NCBI GenBank assembly: GCA_028708815.1
Contig: JAQVYB010000022.1
Span: 1-32,217 of the forward strand
Source: Kiritimatiellia bacterium
Lineage (GTDB): Bacteria; Verrucomicrobiota; Kiritimatiellia; RZYC01
Length of the DNA stretch: 32,217 nucleotides
Direction of reading: 5' to 3'
Below, one piece after another: positions 1 through 7,527 of the stretch. Under the pieces are notes generated by a model, which ran no database searches, was not told the origin of the DNA, and worked only from the letters and a program-made list of their open reading frames with translations. Made by a program: the position numbers and the translations under genes. How positions within the stretch are numbered: position 1 is the stretch's first letter; each line of letters begins with the position of its first letter.

Positions 1-35
1 GATGATCACCAGTAGAAAACAGCCATAGGTTGTGC

Positions 36-866
36 ATGAGGCCTTTCTGTTCCATAATCACCCCTTCGCGCAACATGGCCGGACCCCTGAGGTGTTGCGC
101 GGCTTCTGTGTCCGATCAGGCCGCTGCCCAGCATATCATTGTGGATGCCGCCTCCACGGAAGGAACGTTGGAATGGCTGAAAAACAGCAACCATTCCGCA
201 TGGATCAGCGAGCCGGATTCCGGGATGTATGATGCCCTGAACAAGGGATTCGTCCGCGCGTCCGGGGATATTCTGGCTTGGCTGAATGCGGATGAGCAGT
301 ATCTGCCGGGTGCGTTGGAAAACGTGAGAGCCGTTTTTGATCGGTATCCGGACGTGGATATCGTTTATGGTGATTCGCTGGTCGTGGACGCCGAGAACCA
401 ATTGATTTGCGTGCGCAAGGGAGAACCGCTTCGGAGAATATACCTGTTGAATGACTGCTTGCACGTATTGACGTGTGGTATCTTTTTTCGAAGGCGTCTT
501 TGGGATGACGGGTTCCGATTCAATCCCGATCTGCGGTGTGCCGGGGAGAATGATTTTTTTCTGCGGGTATTGAAAGCCGGTGCAAAGACGAAATATCTGC
601 CCGGATTTCTGGCGGCATTTACGGTAACCGGAAGCAATTTAGGCGTCACCGATCTGGCGCGAAAAGAACTGGCAGAATTGCATGCGAATCACCCGGGATG
701 GATAACCATAGCGCGCCCCTTGATCACTCTTTTCCGACGAGTGGAAAAAATTCGAAACGGAGCTTATCGCATGCCTGCTAAACTATTCTATGAACTCTAC
801 GCGCGGGATGAGAAAACACGCCGAGAGTACACCGCAACTTCTGTGACCTACCACTGGCCTCAATAA
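36..866 (+). CDS. GT2-family glycosyltransferase
   Basis: Predicted cytoplasmic glycosyltransferase of family 2 (GT-A fold) that transfers a sugar from a nucleotide donor, probably in surface polysaccharide synthesis. The first beta strand is at residues 6-12 (SIITPSR), the donor-binding VDAASTEGT at 36-44, then SEPDSGMYDALNKGF at 59-73 and the DXD-like NADE at 84-87. These match the pattern of GT2 enzymes ending in 'WISEPDxGxYDAxNKG'. An in-frame stop lies at 3-5, so the gene is complete in the window. The ATG at 36 was chosen because it places the first strand right at the N-terminus; a TTG at 30 is also possible, and no clear ribosome binding site is visible for either. The protein is about 276 residues, normal for a stand-alone GT2 enzyme without membrane segments. 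The acceptor and linkage cannot be told. Confidence 0.85.
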   Translation: MRPFCSIITPSRNMAGPLRCCAASVSDQAAAQHIIVDAASTEGTLEWLKNSNHSAWISEPDSGMYDALNKGFVRASGDILAWLNADEQYLPGALENVRAVFDRYPDVDIVYGDSLVVDAENQLICVRKGEPLRRIYLLNDCLHVLTCGIFFRRRLWDDGFRFNPDLRCAGENDFFLRVLKAGAKTKYLPGFLAAFTVTGSNLGVTDLARKELAELHANHPGWITIARPLITLFRRVEKIRNGAYRMPAKLFYELYARDEKTRREYTATSVTYHWPQ

Positions 867-903
867 GGCGGAGAAACAACATTTCGATCAAAGGAAGATA
901 TCT

Positions 904-939
904 TTCCACAGATTCCACAGATTCCACAGATTTCGCAGA
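904..939. repeat. 9-bp tandem repeat TTCCACAGA
   Basis: Three exact head-to-tail copies of TTCCACAGA (904-912, 913-921, 922-930) are followed by one degenerate copy, TTTCGCAGA (931-939). The array ends directly at the -35 box of the predicted vapBC promoter. Its role is unknown; it may be simple slippage-generated DNA. Confidence 0.8.
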
Positions 940-968
940 TTGACATCACACAATTCGGTGTGTATTTG
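940..968 (+). promoter_or_regulatory. Predicted vapBC promoter with internal operator
   Basis: A perfect -35 box TTGACA (940-945) is followed by a 17-bp spacer and a weak -10 box TATTTG (963-968). The spacer holds an inverted repeat, CACAC-AATTCG-GTGTG (947-962). VapBC complexes usually repress their own promoter by binding such inverted repeats through the antitoxin, so this is the likely autoregulatory operator. Assigned by reading only. Confidence 0.6.
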
Positions 969-987
969 TTTGTGTGGAGGTGAGGCA

Positions 988-1188
988 ATGGCAACGAATC
1001 TTCAACTGGATGACCGTTTGATTGCAAGGGCCGTAAAGCTCGGGGGGCACAAAACGAAAAGAGAGGCCGTGATGTCCGCATTGACGGATTACATTCACCA
1101 TAAAGAGCAGGATAAAATCGTTCATCTGTTTGGAACGATAGATTATTTTTCCGACTATGATTACAAGAAGCAGCGAGCCAAAGCATGA
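988..1188 (+). CDS. vapB: VapB-type antitoxin
   Basis: Small antitoxin of 66 residues, expected to bind and neutralise the PIN-domain toxin encoded directly downstream and to repress the operon. The N-terminal part (TNLQLDDRLIARAVKLGG, then a KREAVMSAL helix) has the ribbon-helix-helix layout of the VapB family in which 'xxxLDDxLIxxAxxLGGxKTKREAV' is typical. The C-terminal tail is acidic and aromatic (IDYFSDYDY), as expected for the toxin-wrapping segment. The ATG at 988 follows a GGAGG ribosome binding site at 976-980. Its stop overlaps the vapC start by four bases (ATGA), showing translational coupling. Confidence 0.85.
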   Translation: MATNLQLDDRLIARAVKLGGHKTKREAVMSALTDYIHHKEQDKIVHLFGTIDYFSDYDYKKQRAKA

Positions 1189-1583
1189 AGGTGCTGGTTG
1201 ACACGAGCGTTTGGTCGCTGGCTTTTCGACGCGAAGCCTCCGCCAATCATCGTTTTGTTTCGGAACTGCGGTCGCTGATTTCCGACCATCGCGTCGAGAT
1301 CATTGGACCCATTCGGCAGGAATTGCTCTCAGGGATAAAGGAGGTCAAACAATTCGACAAATTAATGGCTCATATGAACGCCTTCCCCGATCTCCCGGTC
1401 GTCACCGATGATTATGTTGTTGCAGCAAAATTCTACAACCTTTGCCGGAGCAAAGGAGTTCAAGGGTCCAATACGGATTTTCTTATCTGTGCCGTGGCGA
1501 TTCGATACGATCTTGCAATCTTTACCGCCGACAAAGATTTTCAGCTTTTCAAGAAACACCTTCCGGTCGTCCTGCACCGCTAA
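1185..1583 (+). CDS. vapC: VapC-type PIN-domain ribonuclease toxin
   Basis: Predicted Mg-dependent endoribonuclease toxin of the VapC family, which typically cleaves tRNA or rRNA and is held inactive by the VapB partner encoded just upstream. The four PIN-domain acidic positions are visible: D6 in LVDTSVW, E46 in IRQELLSG, D98 in SNTDFLI and D116 in TADKDF. At 132 residues it is full length and the ending (LPVVLHR) is normal for the family. The stop codon lies in the loop of a small hairpin (CCGC-TAAA-GCGG, 1577-1588) joined to a GGCTCCC motif, so a REP-like element abuts the gene end without damaging it. The toxin appears intact. Confidence 0.9.
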   Translation: MKVLVDTSVWSLAFRREASANHRFVSELRSLISDHRVEIIGPIRQELLSGIKEVKQFDKLMAHMNAFPDLPVVTDDYVVAAKFYNLCRSKGVQGSNTDFLICAVAIRYDLAIFTADKDFQLFKKHLPVVLHR

Positions 1584-1595
1584 AGCGGGGCTCCC
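1577..1595 (-). repeat. REP-like hairpin at the vapC end (degenerate copy)
   Basis: Read on the minus strand this is GGGAGC followed by a hairpin with 4-bp arms (CCGC/GCGG) and a TTTA loop. The arrangement matches the clearer copies at 30862-30885, 31519-31541 and 31802-31825 (GGGAGC head plus hairpin), but the stem is shorter. The vapC stop codon TAA lies in the loop. The assignment rests on this shared design only. Confidence 0.45.
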
Positions 1596-1640
1596 GTATC
1601 CCAATGAAAGCGGGCTGAGATTGCACCCCTCGGCGTTCTC

Positions 1641-1672
1641 GGCTCCGTGTTCTCCAGCGAAGTGGGTGGTGA
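1641..1672 (+). repeat. Dispersed repeat, copy 1 (CTCCGTG..CCAGCGAAG)
   Basis: Contains CTCCGTGTTCTCCAGCGAAG followed by TGGGTGGT. A closely matching copy lies inverted at about 2804-2835 on the other side of the radical SAM gene, and a diverged copy in the same orientation at 2872-2910. Confidence 0.65.
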
Positions 1673-1711
1673 ACATCCCGTTTTTTCCGGAAGTCTTTTT
1701 TAAGGGCCGAA

Positions 1712-2686
1712 TCATCCCATGAAACGGTTCTTCGCAATCCACCACACGACAGGCAAAATATTCTTTTTCATCATGGGGACGGCAGTGCACATCATCCAGC
1801 AGCGGTTTTGACAGGCTGAAACGACCTTGCGTGCTTTTCCCGCCGCCTCGGAGTGCAGGATGCCCTCAAATGATTGTTCCTTCAGGTTGCCCATGCTCAT
1901 TTTTTTGGCCATACCGTGGCAGGGTATGACATCGCCGGCGGGATCAATGAAACAGAATGCTTCGGCGGCGGAGCAGGGAAGCGGACGTGTTTCCCGGAGG
2001 ACGTGAAGCAGCAGTCCGTAACTCAGATAGGCGCGAAACCAGTCTTTGATCCGCAATTTCAGCGAAGGGCGTCGTGAATGAAGAAGCGCATGGATGTATT
2101 TCCGGAATTCGGCGGCCCAGGCGGGCTGATCGGCAATGGCGTTGTCTTCTTTGTGAAAGTAGAATGAGTTGTGCGGAACGGTGACGGACATTTCGATGCC
2201 GAGTGAGCAGGCGAGTTCGTAGAGGGGCATCAGGTCGGACAGGTTTTTCTCCCCGAGGGTCAGGGAAATTCCCACGTTGGAAACGCCTTGATCCAGGAGC
2301 CCCTGAATGGAACGCATGGCCAGCTCATAGGCGCCGGGGGTCCCCCGCATTTCATCGTGAATGGAGGCCCGTCCGTCCAGACTGATTCGGAAAATGGTGG
2401 AAGGATAGCGCGTGGCGATTTCGATGAGTTTTTCAGGTTTCAACCCGTTGCTGATGATTTCAATGCGGCGTCCTTTGGAGAGCAGGACGCGCACAAGTTC
2501 CAATAAGTCCGAGCGCAGAGTCGGTTCGCCGCCGGAGAGCGTGATTTTGTTAAAAACGTCATCGGGCAATTGGCGGGAAAGGACTTCGGGCGTGATTTCC
2601 ACAGACGGCAGTGATGGATGCTGCCAGATGTTGCACATGATGCATCGCGCGTTGCAGCGGTACGTGACAAAGATCGTTAAGTCCAT
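1712..2686 (-). CDS. Radical SAM enzyme with SPASM-like C-terminus
   Basis: Predicted radical S-adenosylmethionine enzyme. The cluster-binding CX3CX2C motif is at C11, C15 and C18 (YRCNARCIMCNIW), and the GGEP motif that binds the SAM amino group is at residues 52-55 (LSGGEPTLR). The C-terminal 100 residues hold further cysteines (LPCSAAEAFCFIDPAG, IPCHGM, then CQNRCWMMC), the layout of a SPASM or twitch domain binding extra iron-sulfur clusters. The ATG at 2686 was chosen because it follows an AAAGGA ribosome binding site (in 2692-2699) and puts the motif close to the N-terminus; a GTG at 2722 would add 12 residues. The substrate is unknown. SPASM enzymes modify peptides or sugars, and similar ones often lie among glycosyltransferase genes as here. 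Confidence 0.85.
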   Translation of the reverse strand: MDLTIFVTYRCNARCIMCNIWQHPSLPSVEITPEVLSRQLPDDVFNKITLSGGEPTLRSDLLELVRVLLSKGRRIEIISNGLKPEKLIEIATRYPSTIFRISLDGRASIHDEMRGTPGAYELAMRSIQGLLDQGVSNVGISLTLGEKNLSDLMPLYELACSLGIEMSVTVPHNSFYFHKEDNAIADQPAWAAEFRKYIHALLHSRRPSLKLRIKDWFRAYLSYGLLLHVLRETRPLPCSAAEAFCFIDPAGDVIPCHGMAKKMSMGNLKEQSFEGILHSEAAGKARKVVSACQNRCWMMCTAVPMMKKNILPVVWWIAKNRFMG

Positions 2687-2962
2687 TAAATTCCTTTGGC
2701 CAAAGAGTTGTATTACATCCACAGATTTTACCTATTCATATGGAGTCGCAGAGCCACACTTATATTTCTTAACAGAAGAAACGCTGATCTTTCTTTTTCC
2801 AACCATCCGCTTCGCTGGAGAACACGGAGTTCACCGAGGTGGTTGAAACATGATGTTTTCAGAATACGCTTCTCTCCGTGCCCTCTGTGCACTCCAGCGA
2901 AGCGGGCGGTTAGCCCTTGTTTTCGCGAAAAAAACGTCTACGTTGCGTCGTTAAAAAACTCC
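2687..2962. other. Intergenic stretch with dispersed repeats
   Basis: This 276-bp gap between two minus-strand genes shows no convincing gene. It holds two copies of the CTCCGTG/CCAGCGAAG repeat: an inverted one near 2804-2835 and a diverged direct one near 2872-2910. A perfect 12-bp palindrome TTTTCGCGAAAA lies at 2920-2931. A promoter for the radical SAM gene should lie near 2700-2780 but I could not identify one clearly. Confidence 0.6.
2804..2835 (-). repeat. Dispersed repeat, copy 2 (inverted relative to copy 1)
   Basis: The reverse complement reads ACTCCGTGTTCTCCAGCGAAG followed by CGGATGG, matching copy 1 at 1641-1672 over about 21 bases without mismatch apart from the edges. Copies 1 and 2 face each other around the radical SAM gene. 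Confidence 0.65.
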
Positions 2963-4267
2963 TTATCTAGCTGAATGAGACAATCTCTTAACCTGATCGA
3001 CAATGTCCTGTAAAGAAATGGATGCCATGCAATCGCGCAATTCAGCCGTTCCGGGTTGTATGCAGGCGGATCGTGGGGGTTCAATGGCGGGGGTGATGCA
3101 GGGTGGACAATCCAGGCTTCCGTGGACATCCGCCACGCGGTCCGGACGGGTCACCGCGCCGGTAAGTGCCACATTGCTTGGGCCGTACAGCGCCACACAG
3201 GGAACGCCGAGGGCCGCGGCCATATGCATGGGGCCGGAATCCAGGGAAACCACCACATCGGCCAGCGCCGTGACTGCCATGAGAGTGGGAAGAGAAACCG
3301 GCGGGAGCGTCAGCACATTATGTGGCATTCGGGCCTTTTTCAGGAGCAGATTCAGTGTTTCACACTGCGGATCCGTGGCAAAAACGACAACACCGAATTG
3401 CGAGGCCAGTTGTTCGGCCAGCCTTAGCCATTGCTGTTCGTCCCAAAGACGGCCCGGCCATTTTGCGCCGGGGCAGATCAGCACAAAATCTTTTGCGACG
3501 ATGTTTCGGGCGTCCAGCAGGCTGGCGGCATCGCACTGCCAGGCGTCGGGGATGGTCAGGTGTGGATGATACGAGGGATTATTCTGGTAGCTGGAATAGG
3601 ACTGATCAGCCTCCTCGGGATAAAACGGCAACAGCGCCCGCTCCATGAGGTGATGCGCGTTTGGTTTGTATGAAACGATGTCGCCGGAATGCGTGGTGCA
3701 TTGAAATTCCGGTCCAAGGTAGCCCATTCGCATATGCGTTTTGAGCCAACGAACAGCAAAGCGTCCGGTTTGGGCAGGGGAAAGAACAGCGCATCCGTCA
3801 TAATCGGTCCGATGCGCCAGCAGACGAAAAGCCAGCCCGACGGCGCGTGGCGCAGTCATGGGCGACGGTAGACTGATCGCTTCATCATACGAGGGACCCA
3901 GCGGCAGAAGCGGAGTCACCTGTCGCCGCACGGCCCAGGAGATACGAATATTGTGATCACGGGTAAAGCGTGCAACCACGTGTTGTGAAAGAATCCAATC
4001 ACCGATGCGTCCGGGTTCTATGAAAAGCCAAGTCATGGTTTCAGCATGGTTGACAATGCCGGGCGATTCAATCCAAAAACGTTGATCGAACCACGAAACA
4101 CCCCGGTTTTCGAAACCAATCCGATTAGGACAATGACCAGCGAATGAAAGGCCCAGCGAATAAATGAGGTCGTGCAGCCAGCGGTCCCGGAAACGAGGTG
4201 CGTCAGGCCACCCGGGGTACAAGGCGGGCACGAGGGGCTGAACTCGTGTCCGCGACGAGGGCGACAA
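2963..4267 (-). CDS. GT9-family glycosyltransferase (heptosyltransferase-like)
   Basis: Predicted GT-B fold glycosyltransferase of family 9, the family of ADP-heptose:LPS heptosyltransferases, acting at the cytoplasmic face of the inner membrane on lipopolysaccharide core or a related glycan. The N-terminal Rossmann start is MTWLFIEPGRIGDWILS at residues 78-94, corresponding to the usual 'xxLIIRxxxIGDxxLS'. The second half has ICPGAKWPGRLW (264-275) and the family signature DSGPMH (343-348) followed by GVPCVALYGPS. Four late cysteines (387, 390, 402, 413) may form a structural pair set. The start is uncertain: family members normally begin where M78 lies (ATG at 4036), but the 77 residues upstream stay open and have coding-like codon use back to a TTG at 4267. 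Neither start has a good ribosome binding site. Confidence 0.82.
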   Translation of the reverse strand: MSPSSRTRVQPLVPALYPGWPDAPRFRDRWLHDLIYSLGLSFAGHCPNRIGFENRGVSWFDQRFWIESPGIVNHAETMTWLFIEPGRIGDWILSQHVVARFTRDHNIRISWAVRRQVTPLLPLGPSYDEAISLPSPMTAPRAVGLAFRLLAHRTDYDGCAVLSPAQTGRFAVRWLKTHMRMGYLGPEFQCTTHSGDIVSYKPNAHHLMERALLPFYPEEADQSYSSYQNNPSYHPHLTIPDAWQCDAASLLDARNIVAKDFVLICPGAKWPGRLWDEQQWLRLAEQLASQFGVVVFATDPQCETLNLLLKKARMPHNVLTLPPVSLPTLMAVTALADVVVSLDSGPMHMAAALGVPCVALYGPSNVALTGAVTRPDRVADVHGSLDCPPCITPAIEPPRSACIQPGTAELRDCMASISLQDIVDQVKRLSHSAR

Positions 4268-4287
4268 CGCCGTCAGAAAGATGCTAA

Positions 4288-4995
4288 ATGTACGAACTTA
4301 TTGTAGTTATGCCGGTTTACAATGAAGAGGGGTGCATTGCCTCCGTGGTAAGGGAGTGGACCGCAATGCTGGATTCACTCAATATGGACTATCAGTTGAT
4401 GGTACTCAATGACGGTTCAAAAGACAAAACAGGGGATGTTTTATCTGCTTTTTCCTCCGACCAGCACATTCGTGTAATCAACAAACCCAATTCGGGTCAT
4501 GGCCCTACTATTTTGCAGGGGTATCGAATGGCTTGCGAGGAAGCTGCTTGGGTTTTCCAGTGTGACAGTGACGGCGAGATGTCTCCCGATGCCTTTCCCG
4601 TTTTGTGGGAAAAGCGTGAAGGCTATGACGCACTTTTCGGTTATCGGAATCATCGCATCCAATCTAGGGGAAGGGCGTTCATTAGTGCGGTTTCACGAAT
4701 GACCGTCCGATTGTTTTTTGGTCCAGGAGTGCATGATGTTAACACGCCCTATCGCCTCATACGGGCGAATGTTCTCAAAACGATCCTTTTACGTACCCCG
4801 GATGACACCTTTGCACCCAACATCATTATTTCCGGAGAATTAGTTCGCCAAAAACACAGGGTTTTCAAGACTCCCGTTGCTACGGTTACGAGGGCCACAG
4901 GACGTAGTTCCATCGTTAAGTGGAAACTATGGAAAGCAGCCGTTCACTCATTCTGGCAAACATGGTGTTATTTTGCTTTGAGTTCCCGGATTTGA
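4288..4995 (+). CDS. GT2-family glycosyltransferase, DPM1/DPG synthase-like
   Basis: Predicted GT2 glycosyltransferase resembling polyprenyl-phosphate sugar synthases, which load a sugar onto a lipid carrier at the cytoplasmic membrane face. Visible elements are MPVYNEEGCI (8-17), the donor-binding NDGSKDKT (41-48), KPNSGHGPTILQGYR (66-80) and the metal-binding DSD at 93-95 in QCDSDGEM. It is 235 residues long and lacks the paired C-terminal membrane helices of GtrB-type enzymes; only a short hydrophobic end (FWQTWCYFAL) is present. The gene diverges from the GT9 gene, whose longest reading frame begins 20 bp away. The ATG at 4288 has no strong ribosome binding site. Such lipid-linked sugars could feed the GT-C membrane enzymes encoded later in the window, but this link is inference. 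Confidence 0.85.
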   Translation: MYELIVVMPVYNEEGCIASVVREWTAMLDSLNMDYQLMVLNDGSKDKTGDVLSAFSSDQHIRVINKPNSGHGPTILQGYRMACEEAAWVFQCDSDGEMSPDAFPVLWEKREGYDALFGYRNHRIQSRGRAFISAVSRMTVRLFFGPGVHDVNTPYRLIRANVLKTILLRTPDDTFAPNIIISGELVRQKHRVFKTPVATVTRATGRSSIVKWKLWKAAVHSFWQTWCYFALSSRI

Positions 4996-5040
4996 TCTGT
5001 CGTGCTTTAATGTGCACTCTATTCGGTTTTAGAAAAAGCC

Positions 5041-5068
5041 TTCAATCATCCGTGGTTTCGGGTATGCT
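5041..5068 (+). promoter_or_regulatory. Possible promoter of the beta-helix gene
   Basis: TTCAAT (5041-5046), a 16-bp spacer and TATGCT (5063-5068) lie about 30 bp before the start at 5097. The -35 match is poor. The same TATGCT -10 box appears in the predicted purD promoter. Confidence 0.3.
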
Positions 5069-5096
5069 TACAACGAAACGAATGGTTGAATAATCT

Positions 5097-7463
5097 ATGA
5101 GTATAAGAAGGCATATTTCACTTATTCTTGCGCTTATGTCAGCGTTTGCATCCACGCCAGCGGTGGGTGCCGCGTATTATGTTGCCACGAATGGCTCGAA
5201 TTCCGCCAGCGGACTATCAACGGGAACGCCGTGGCGGACGATTGGATACGCCGTCAACCGAGTTAATGCGGGCGATACGGTTTATATCCGAGGGGGCGAG
5301 TATCGGGAGTTTGTGGACTGCACTAATACAAGAGGGCGGGTGGATGCATGGATTACCGTTCAGGCATACAGCAACGAAATCCCTGTCATAAAAGGATCCG
5401 ATATCGTCACTGGCTGGGTCCAGCATTCGAGTTCCATATGGAAAAAAACGAATTGGACAGTTAACTCCCAGCAGGTTTTTGTGGATGGGAATCTACTGCA
5501 GCAGATCGGATGGCCGAATGATTATGTCTCAACGAATGCCTTTTCGTGTAGCATGGGCGCCTACGTTTACATTCCTTTCGGGCATTCCTGTACGGAAATC
5601 GATACAAAGAAAAACCCGTTCATAACTATTAATGGGTTGGCTGAAATGGTCCCTTATAGTTTCTTTTACGACAAAAATGCAAAAACGCTCTATATGCGCC
5701 TGAATACAGGTGACGATCCAAGCACTCATCGGGTTGAGGTTAGCACGCGTTACGGGCATTTTTATGCTTGGCAGGATACTAAGTATATCCGGCTGAGTGG
5801 ACTAGGCTTTCGACATAATAGTTCATTTATGGTATCCCCCTACGGTTGGCCGGGGGTCATGCTGGGGAATGCCTGTATTTTGGAAGACAGTGACGTTCAG
5901 TGGTGCGATGCGCCTGCGGTGGCGTTTCACCATAACGCCCAACTATTGCGAACCCATGTCAGTAATAATGGAATGGATGGGGCCCGCGTGGCATCCGCCA
6001 CTAATGTGGTTATAGCCTCTTGTGAAATTACATATAATAACTATCGTCGAGTAAGTGGCAACTATCTCGCAGGTATAAAATGTCATCCTGATTCAAGCGG
6101 TATTGTTGAAAGCAATGAGGTGGCGTGGAATCGCTCAATTGGAGTTTGGTTTGATACTTGCAAGACTGGAAATCCCATCATTATCCGAAATAACAGAATA
6201 CATCATAACAGGCAACAAGTGCCCTGTGCAAACGTCTTGGAATGGAGTGCTCCCGGTATTTTTGTCGAGTATAGCGTGAATGCGGATGTTCATGATAACC
6301 TGATATACAGCAATGCGATTTCTGGGATTGAAATATCAGGCTCTTCAAACTGTCGCTTTTACAATAATACCATAGAGGGAACCTATCGTCCTCAAGGTTT
6401 CCCATCATACGCAAGAACCTATACCATGTTTATGTATGTACATTATTCAACGGAATCGAATATAAACAATCGCATATACAATAATATCTTTGCTTATAAC
6501 AATACTGATTTTGACCTCTATGCATCACCACAGAATAGTATAAATATATCCGGGAATATGATCGATTATAATTGCTACTACAGGCATTCAGAAGCAAGTG
6601 CTTCTAAGCCCTCCCTTGAAAAAGCTTTCGATGCAGGACTTTATTATCCGAGCGAAACATTTTGCAATGCGCTGACGTTCAATAATTCCTTTGGTTTAGC
6701 TTCTGCATGGTCGAATCTGTCAGCGTGGAGTGCAGCAACAGGCTGGGACTCCAACAGCATTGCCGCTGATCCGATGTTGATTCCGGCAGGCCACTTGGCA
6801 ACGAACTCGCCCTGCGTGGATAGCGGGGTGGTGAGTACGTTTATGAATCTGACGGTGGATTTGGACGGGAATCCGAGGATCATGGGTGCGCGGATTGATA
6901 TGGGGGCGTTTGAGCTGGGTGAGTTTCTGTGTGACTTTTCGCAGAATGTGTGGACGGGGCTTTATCCGTTGGCTGTGACATTTACCGGGGCGGGCGTTGG
7001 AACGAATTCCGAGGTGGTGTGGTACGGATGGGATTTTGATGGGGATGGGGCCGTGGATGTCGAGGGAGCTGACGCTTCGTGCGTGACGAATGTTTATGCG
7101 GCACCGGGAAATTACACAGTGGGCCTGTATGTGAGCAACAGTGTGGGGGAGGCGGCCTCCAAAGTCAAAACGGATGCGGTTCGCGCAATGGTTCAATATC
7201 CACCGGGCGTGTTTACCTTTCGAGCGGTGGCGCTGACCAACAGCGTAACGCTTCGTTGGGCATCTCCGGTATCCATCGGCGTTTCCAATGCGTTGGTTCG
7301 TGTCCGATTCGGGACGAATGATTATCCGGCGAGTCTCTCAGATGGGGATTTGCTGACCACCACGACGAATCAGTTTTATACGCATACGAATCTTGTGAGT
7401 GGAACCACATACTTCTACACGATTTGGGTGAGTCACGATGGCGTGAATTTTCATGAGCCGTAA
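5097..7463 (+). CDS. Secreted right-handed beta-helix protein with PKD and FN3-like domains
   Basis: Predicted secreted or surface protein of 788 residues. A signal peptide spans residues 1-25 with likely cleavage after AVGA. Residues 26-600 begin with AYYVATNGSNSASG and TIGYAVNRVNAGDTVYIRGG, the standard opening of parallel beta-helix polysaccharide-binding or lyase-like proteins, followed by many N-rich turns (ITYNNY, IRNNRIHHN, IYNNIFAYNN) typical of PbH1 rungs. A PKD domain follows at about 612-698 (WDFDGDGAVD, APGNYTVGLYVSN), and an FN3-like domain at about 701-788 (VTLRWASP, VSGTTYFYTIWVS). There is no PEP-CTERM or other sorting tail. It could be a polysaccharide lyase/epimerase or an adhesin-like glycan binder; no catalytic residues can be assigned. 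The gene ends just before a strong terminator. Confidence 0.85.
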   Translation: MSIRRHISLILALMSAFASTPAVGAAYYVATNGSNSASGLSTGTPWRTIGYAVNRVNAGDTVYIRGGEYREFVDCTNTRGRVDAWITVQAYSNEIPVIKGSDIVTGWVQHSSSIWKKTNWTVNSQQVFVDGNLLQQIGWPNDYVSTNAFSCSMGAYVYIPFGHSCTEIDTKKNPFITINGLAEMVPYSFFYDKNAKTLYMRLNTGDDPSTHRVEVSTRYGHFYAWQDTKYIRLSGLGFRHNSSFMVSPYGWPGVMLGNACILEDSDVQWCDAPAVAFHHNAQLLRTHVSNNGMDGARVASATNVVIASCEITYNNYRRVSGNYLAGIKCHPDSSGIVESNEVAWNRSIGVWFDTCKTGNPIIIRNNRIHHNRQQVPCANVLEWSAPGIFVEYSVNADVHDNLIYSNAISGIEISGSSNCRFYNNTIEGTYRPQGFPSYARTYTMFMYVHYSTESNINNRIYNNIFAYNNTDFDLYASPQNSINISGNMIDYNCYYRHSEASASKPSLEKAFDAGLYYPSETFCNALTFNNSFGLASAWSNLSAWSAATGWDSNSIAADPMLIPAGHLATNSPCVDSGVVSTFMNLTVDLDGNPRIMGARIDMGAFELGEFLCDFSQNVWTGLYPLAVTFTGAGVGTNSEVVWYGWDFDGDGAVDVEGADASCVTNVYAAPGNYTVGLYVSNSVGEAASKVKTDAVRAMVQYPPGVFTFRAVALTNSVTLRWASPVSIGVSNALVRVRFGTNDYPASLSDGDLLTTTTNQFYTHTNLVSGTTYFYTIWVSHDGVNFHEP

Positions 7464-7500
7464 GCAGATTGCCGGGAAGGTTTGTTGGACGGTGAGTTGA

Positions 7501-7527
7501 CCTGCGCGAAAGCGCGGGCTTTTTTTA
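7501..7527 (+). terminator. Rho-independent terminator of the beta-helix gene
   Basis: The stem CCTGCGC-GAAA-GCGCGGG has seven pairs (one T-G), a GAAA tetraloop, and is followed by C and a run of seven T. It lies 37 bp after the stop of the plus-strand gene. The end of the T-run overlaps the stop codon of the convergent minus-strand gene. The reverse strand has no T-run, so it works in one direction only. Confidence 0.88.

Noticed and set aside
904-939. TTCCACAGA tandem repeats as DnaA boxes or an origin
   Set aside because: The best 9-mer matches only about 7 of 9 DnaA-box positions, and there is no AT-rich unwinding region or dnaA/dnaN gene near.
2963-4267. Reading 4037-4267 as the tail of a separate upstream gene overlapping the GT9 gene
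   Set aside because: The coding-like sequence is in the same frame as the GT9 domain with no stop between, so a separate gene ending there is not supported.
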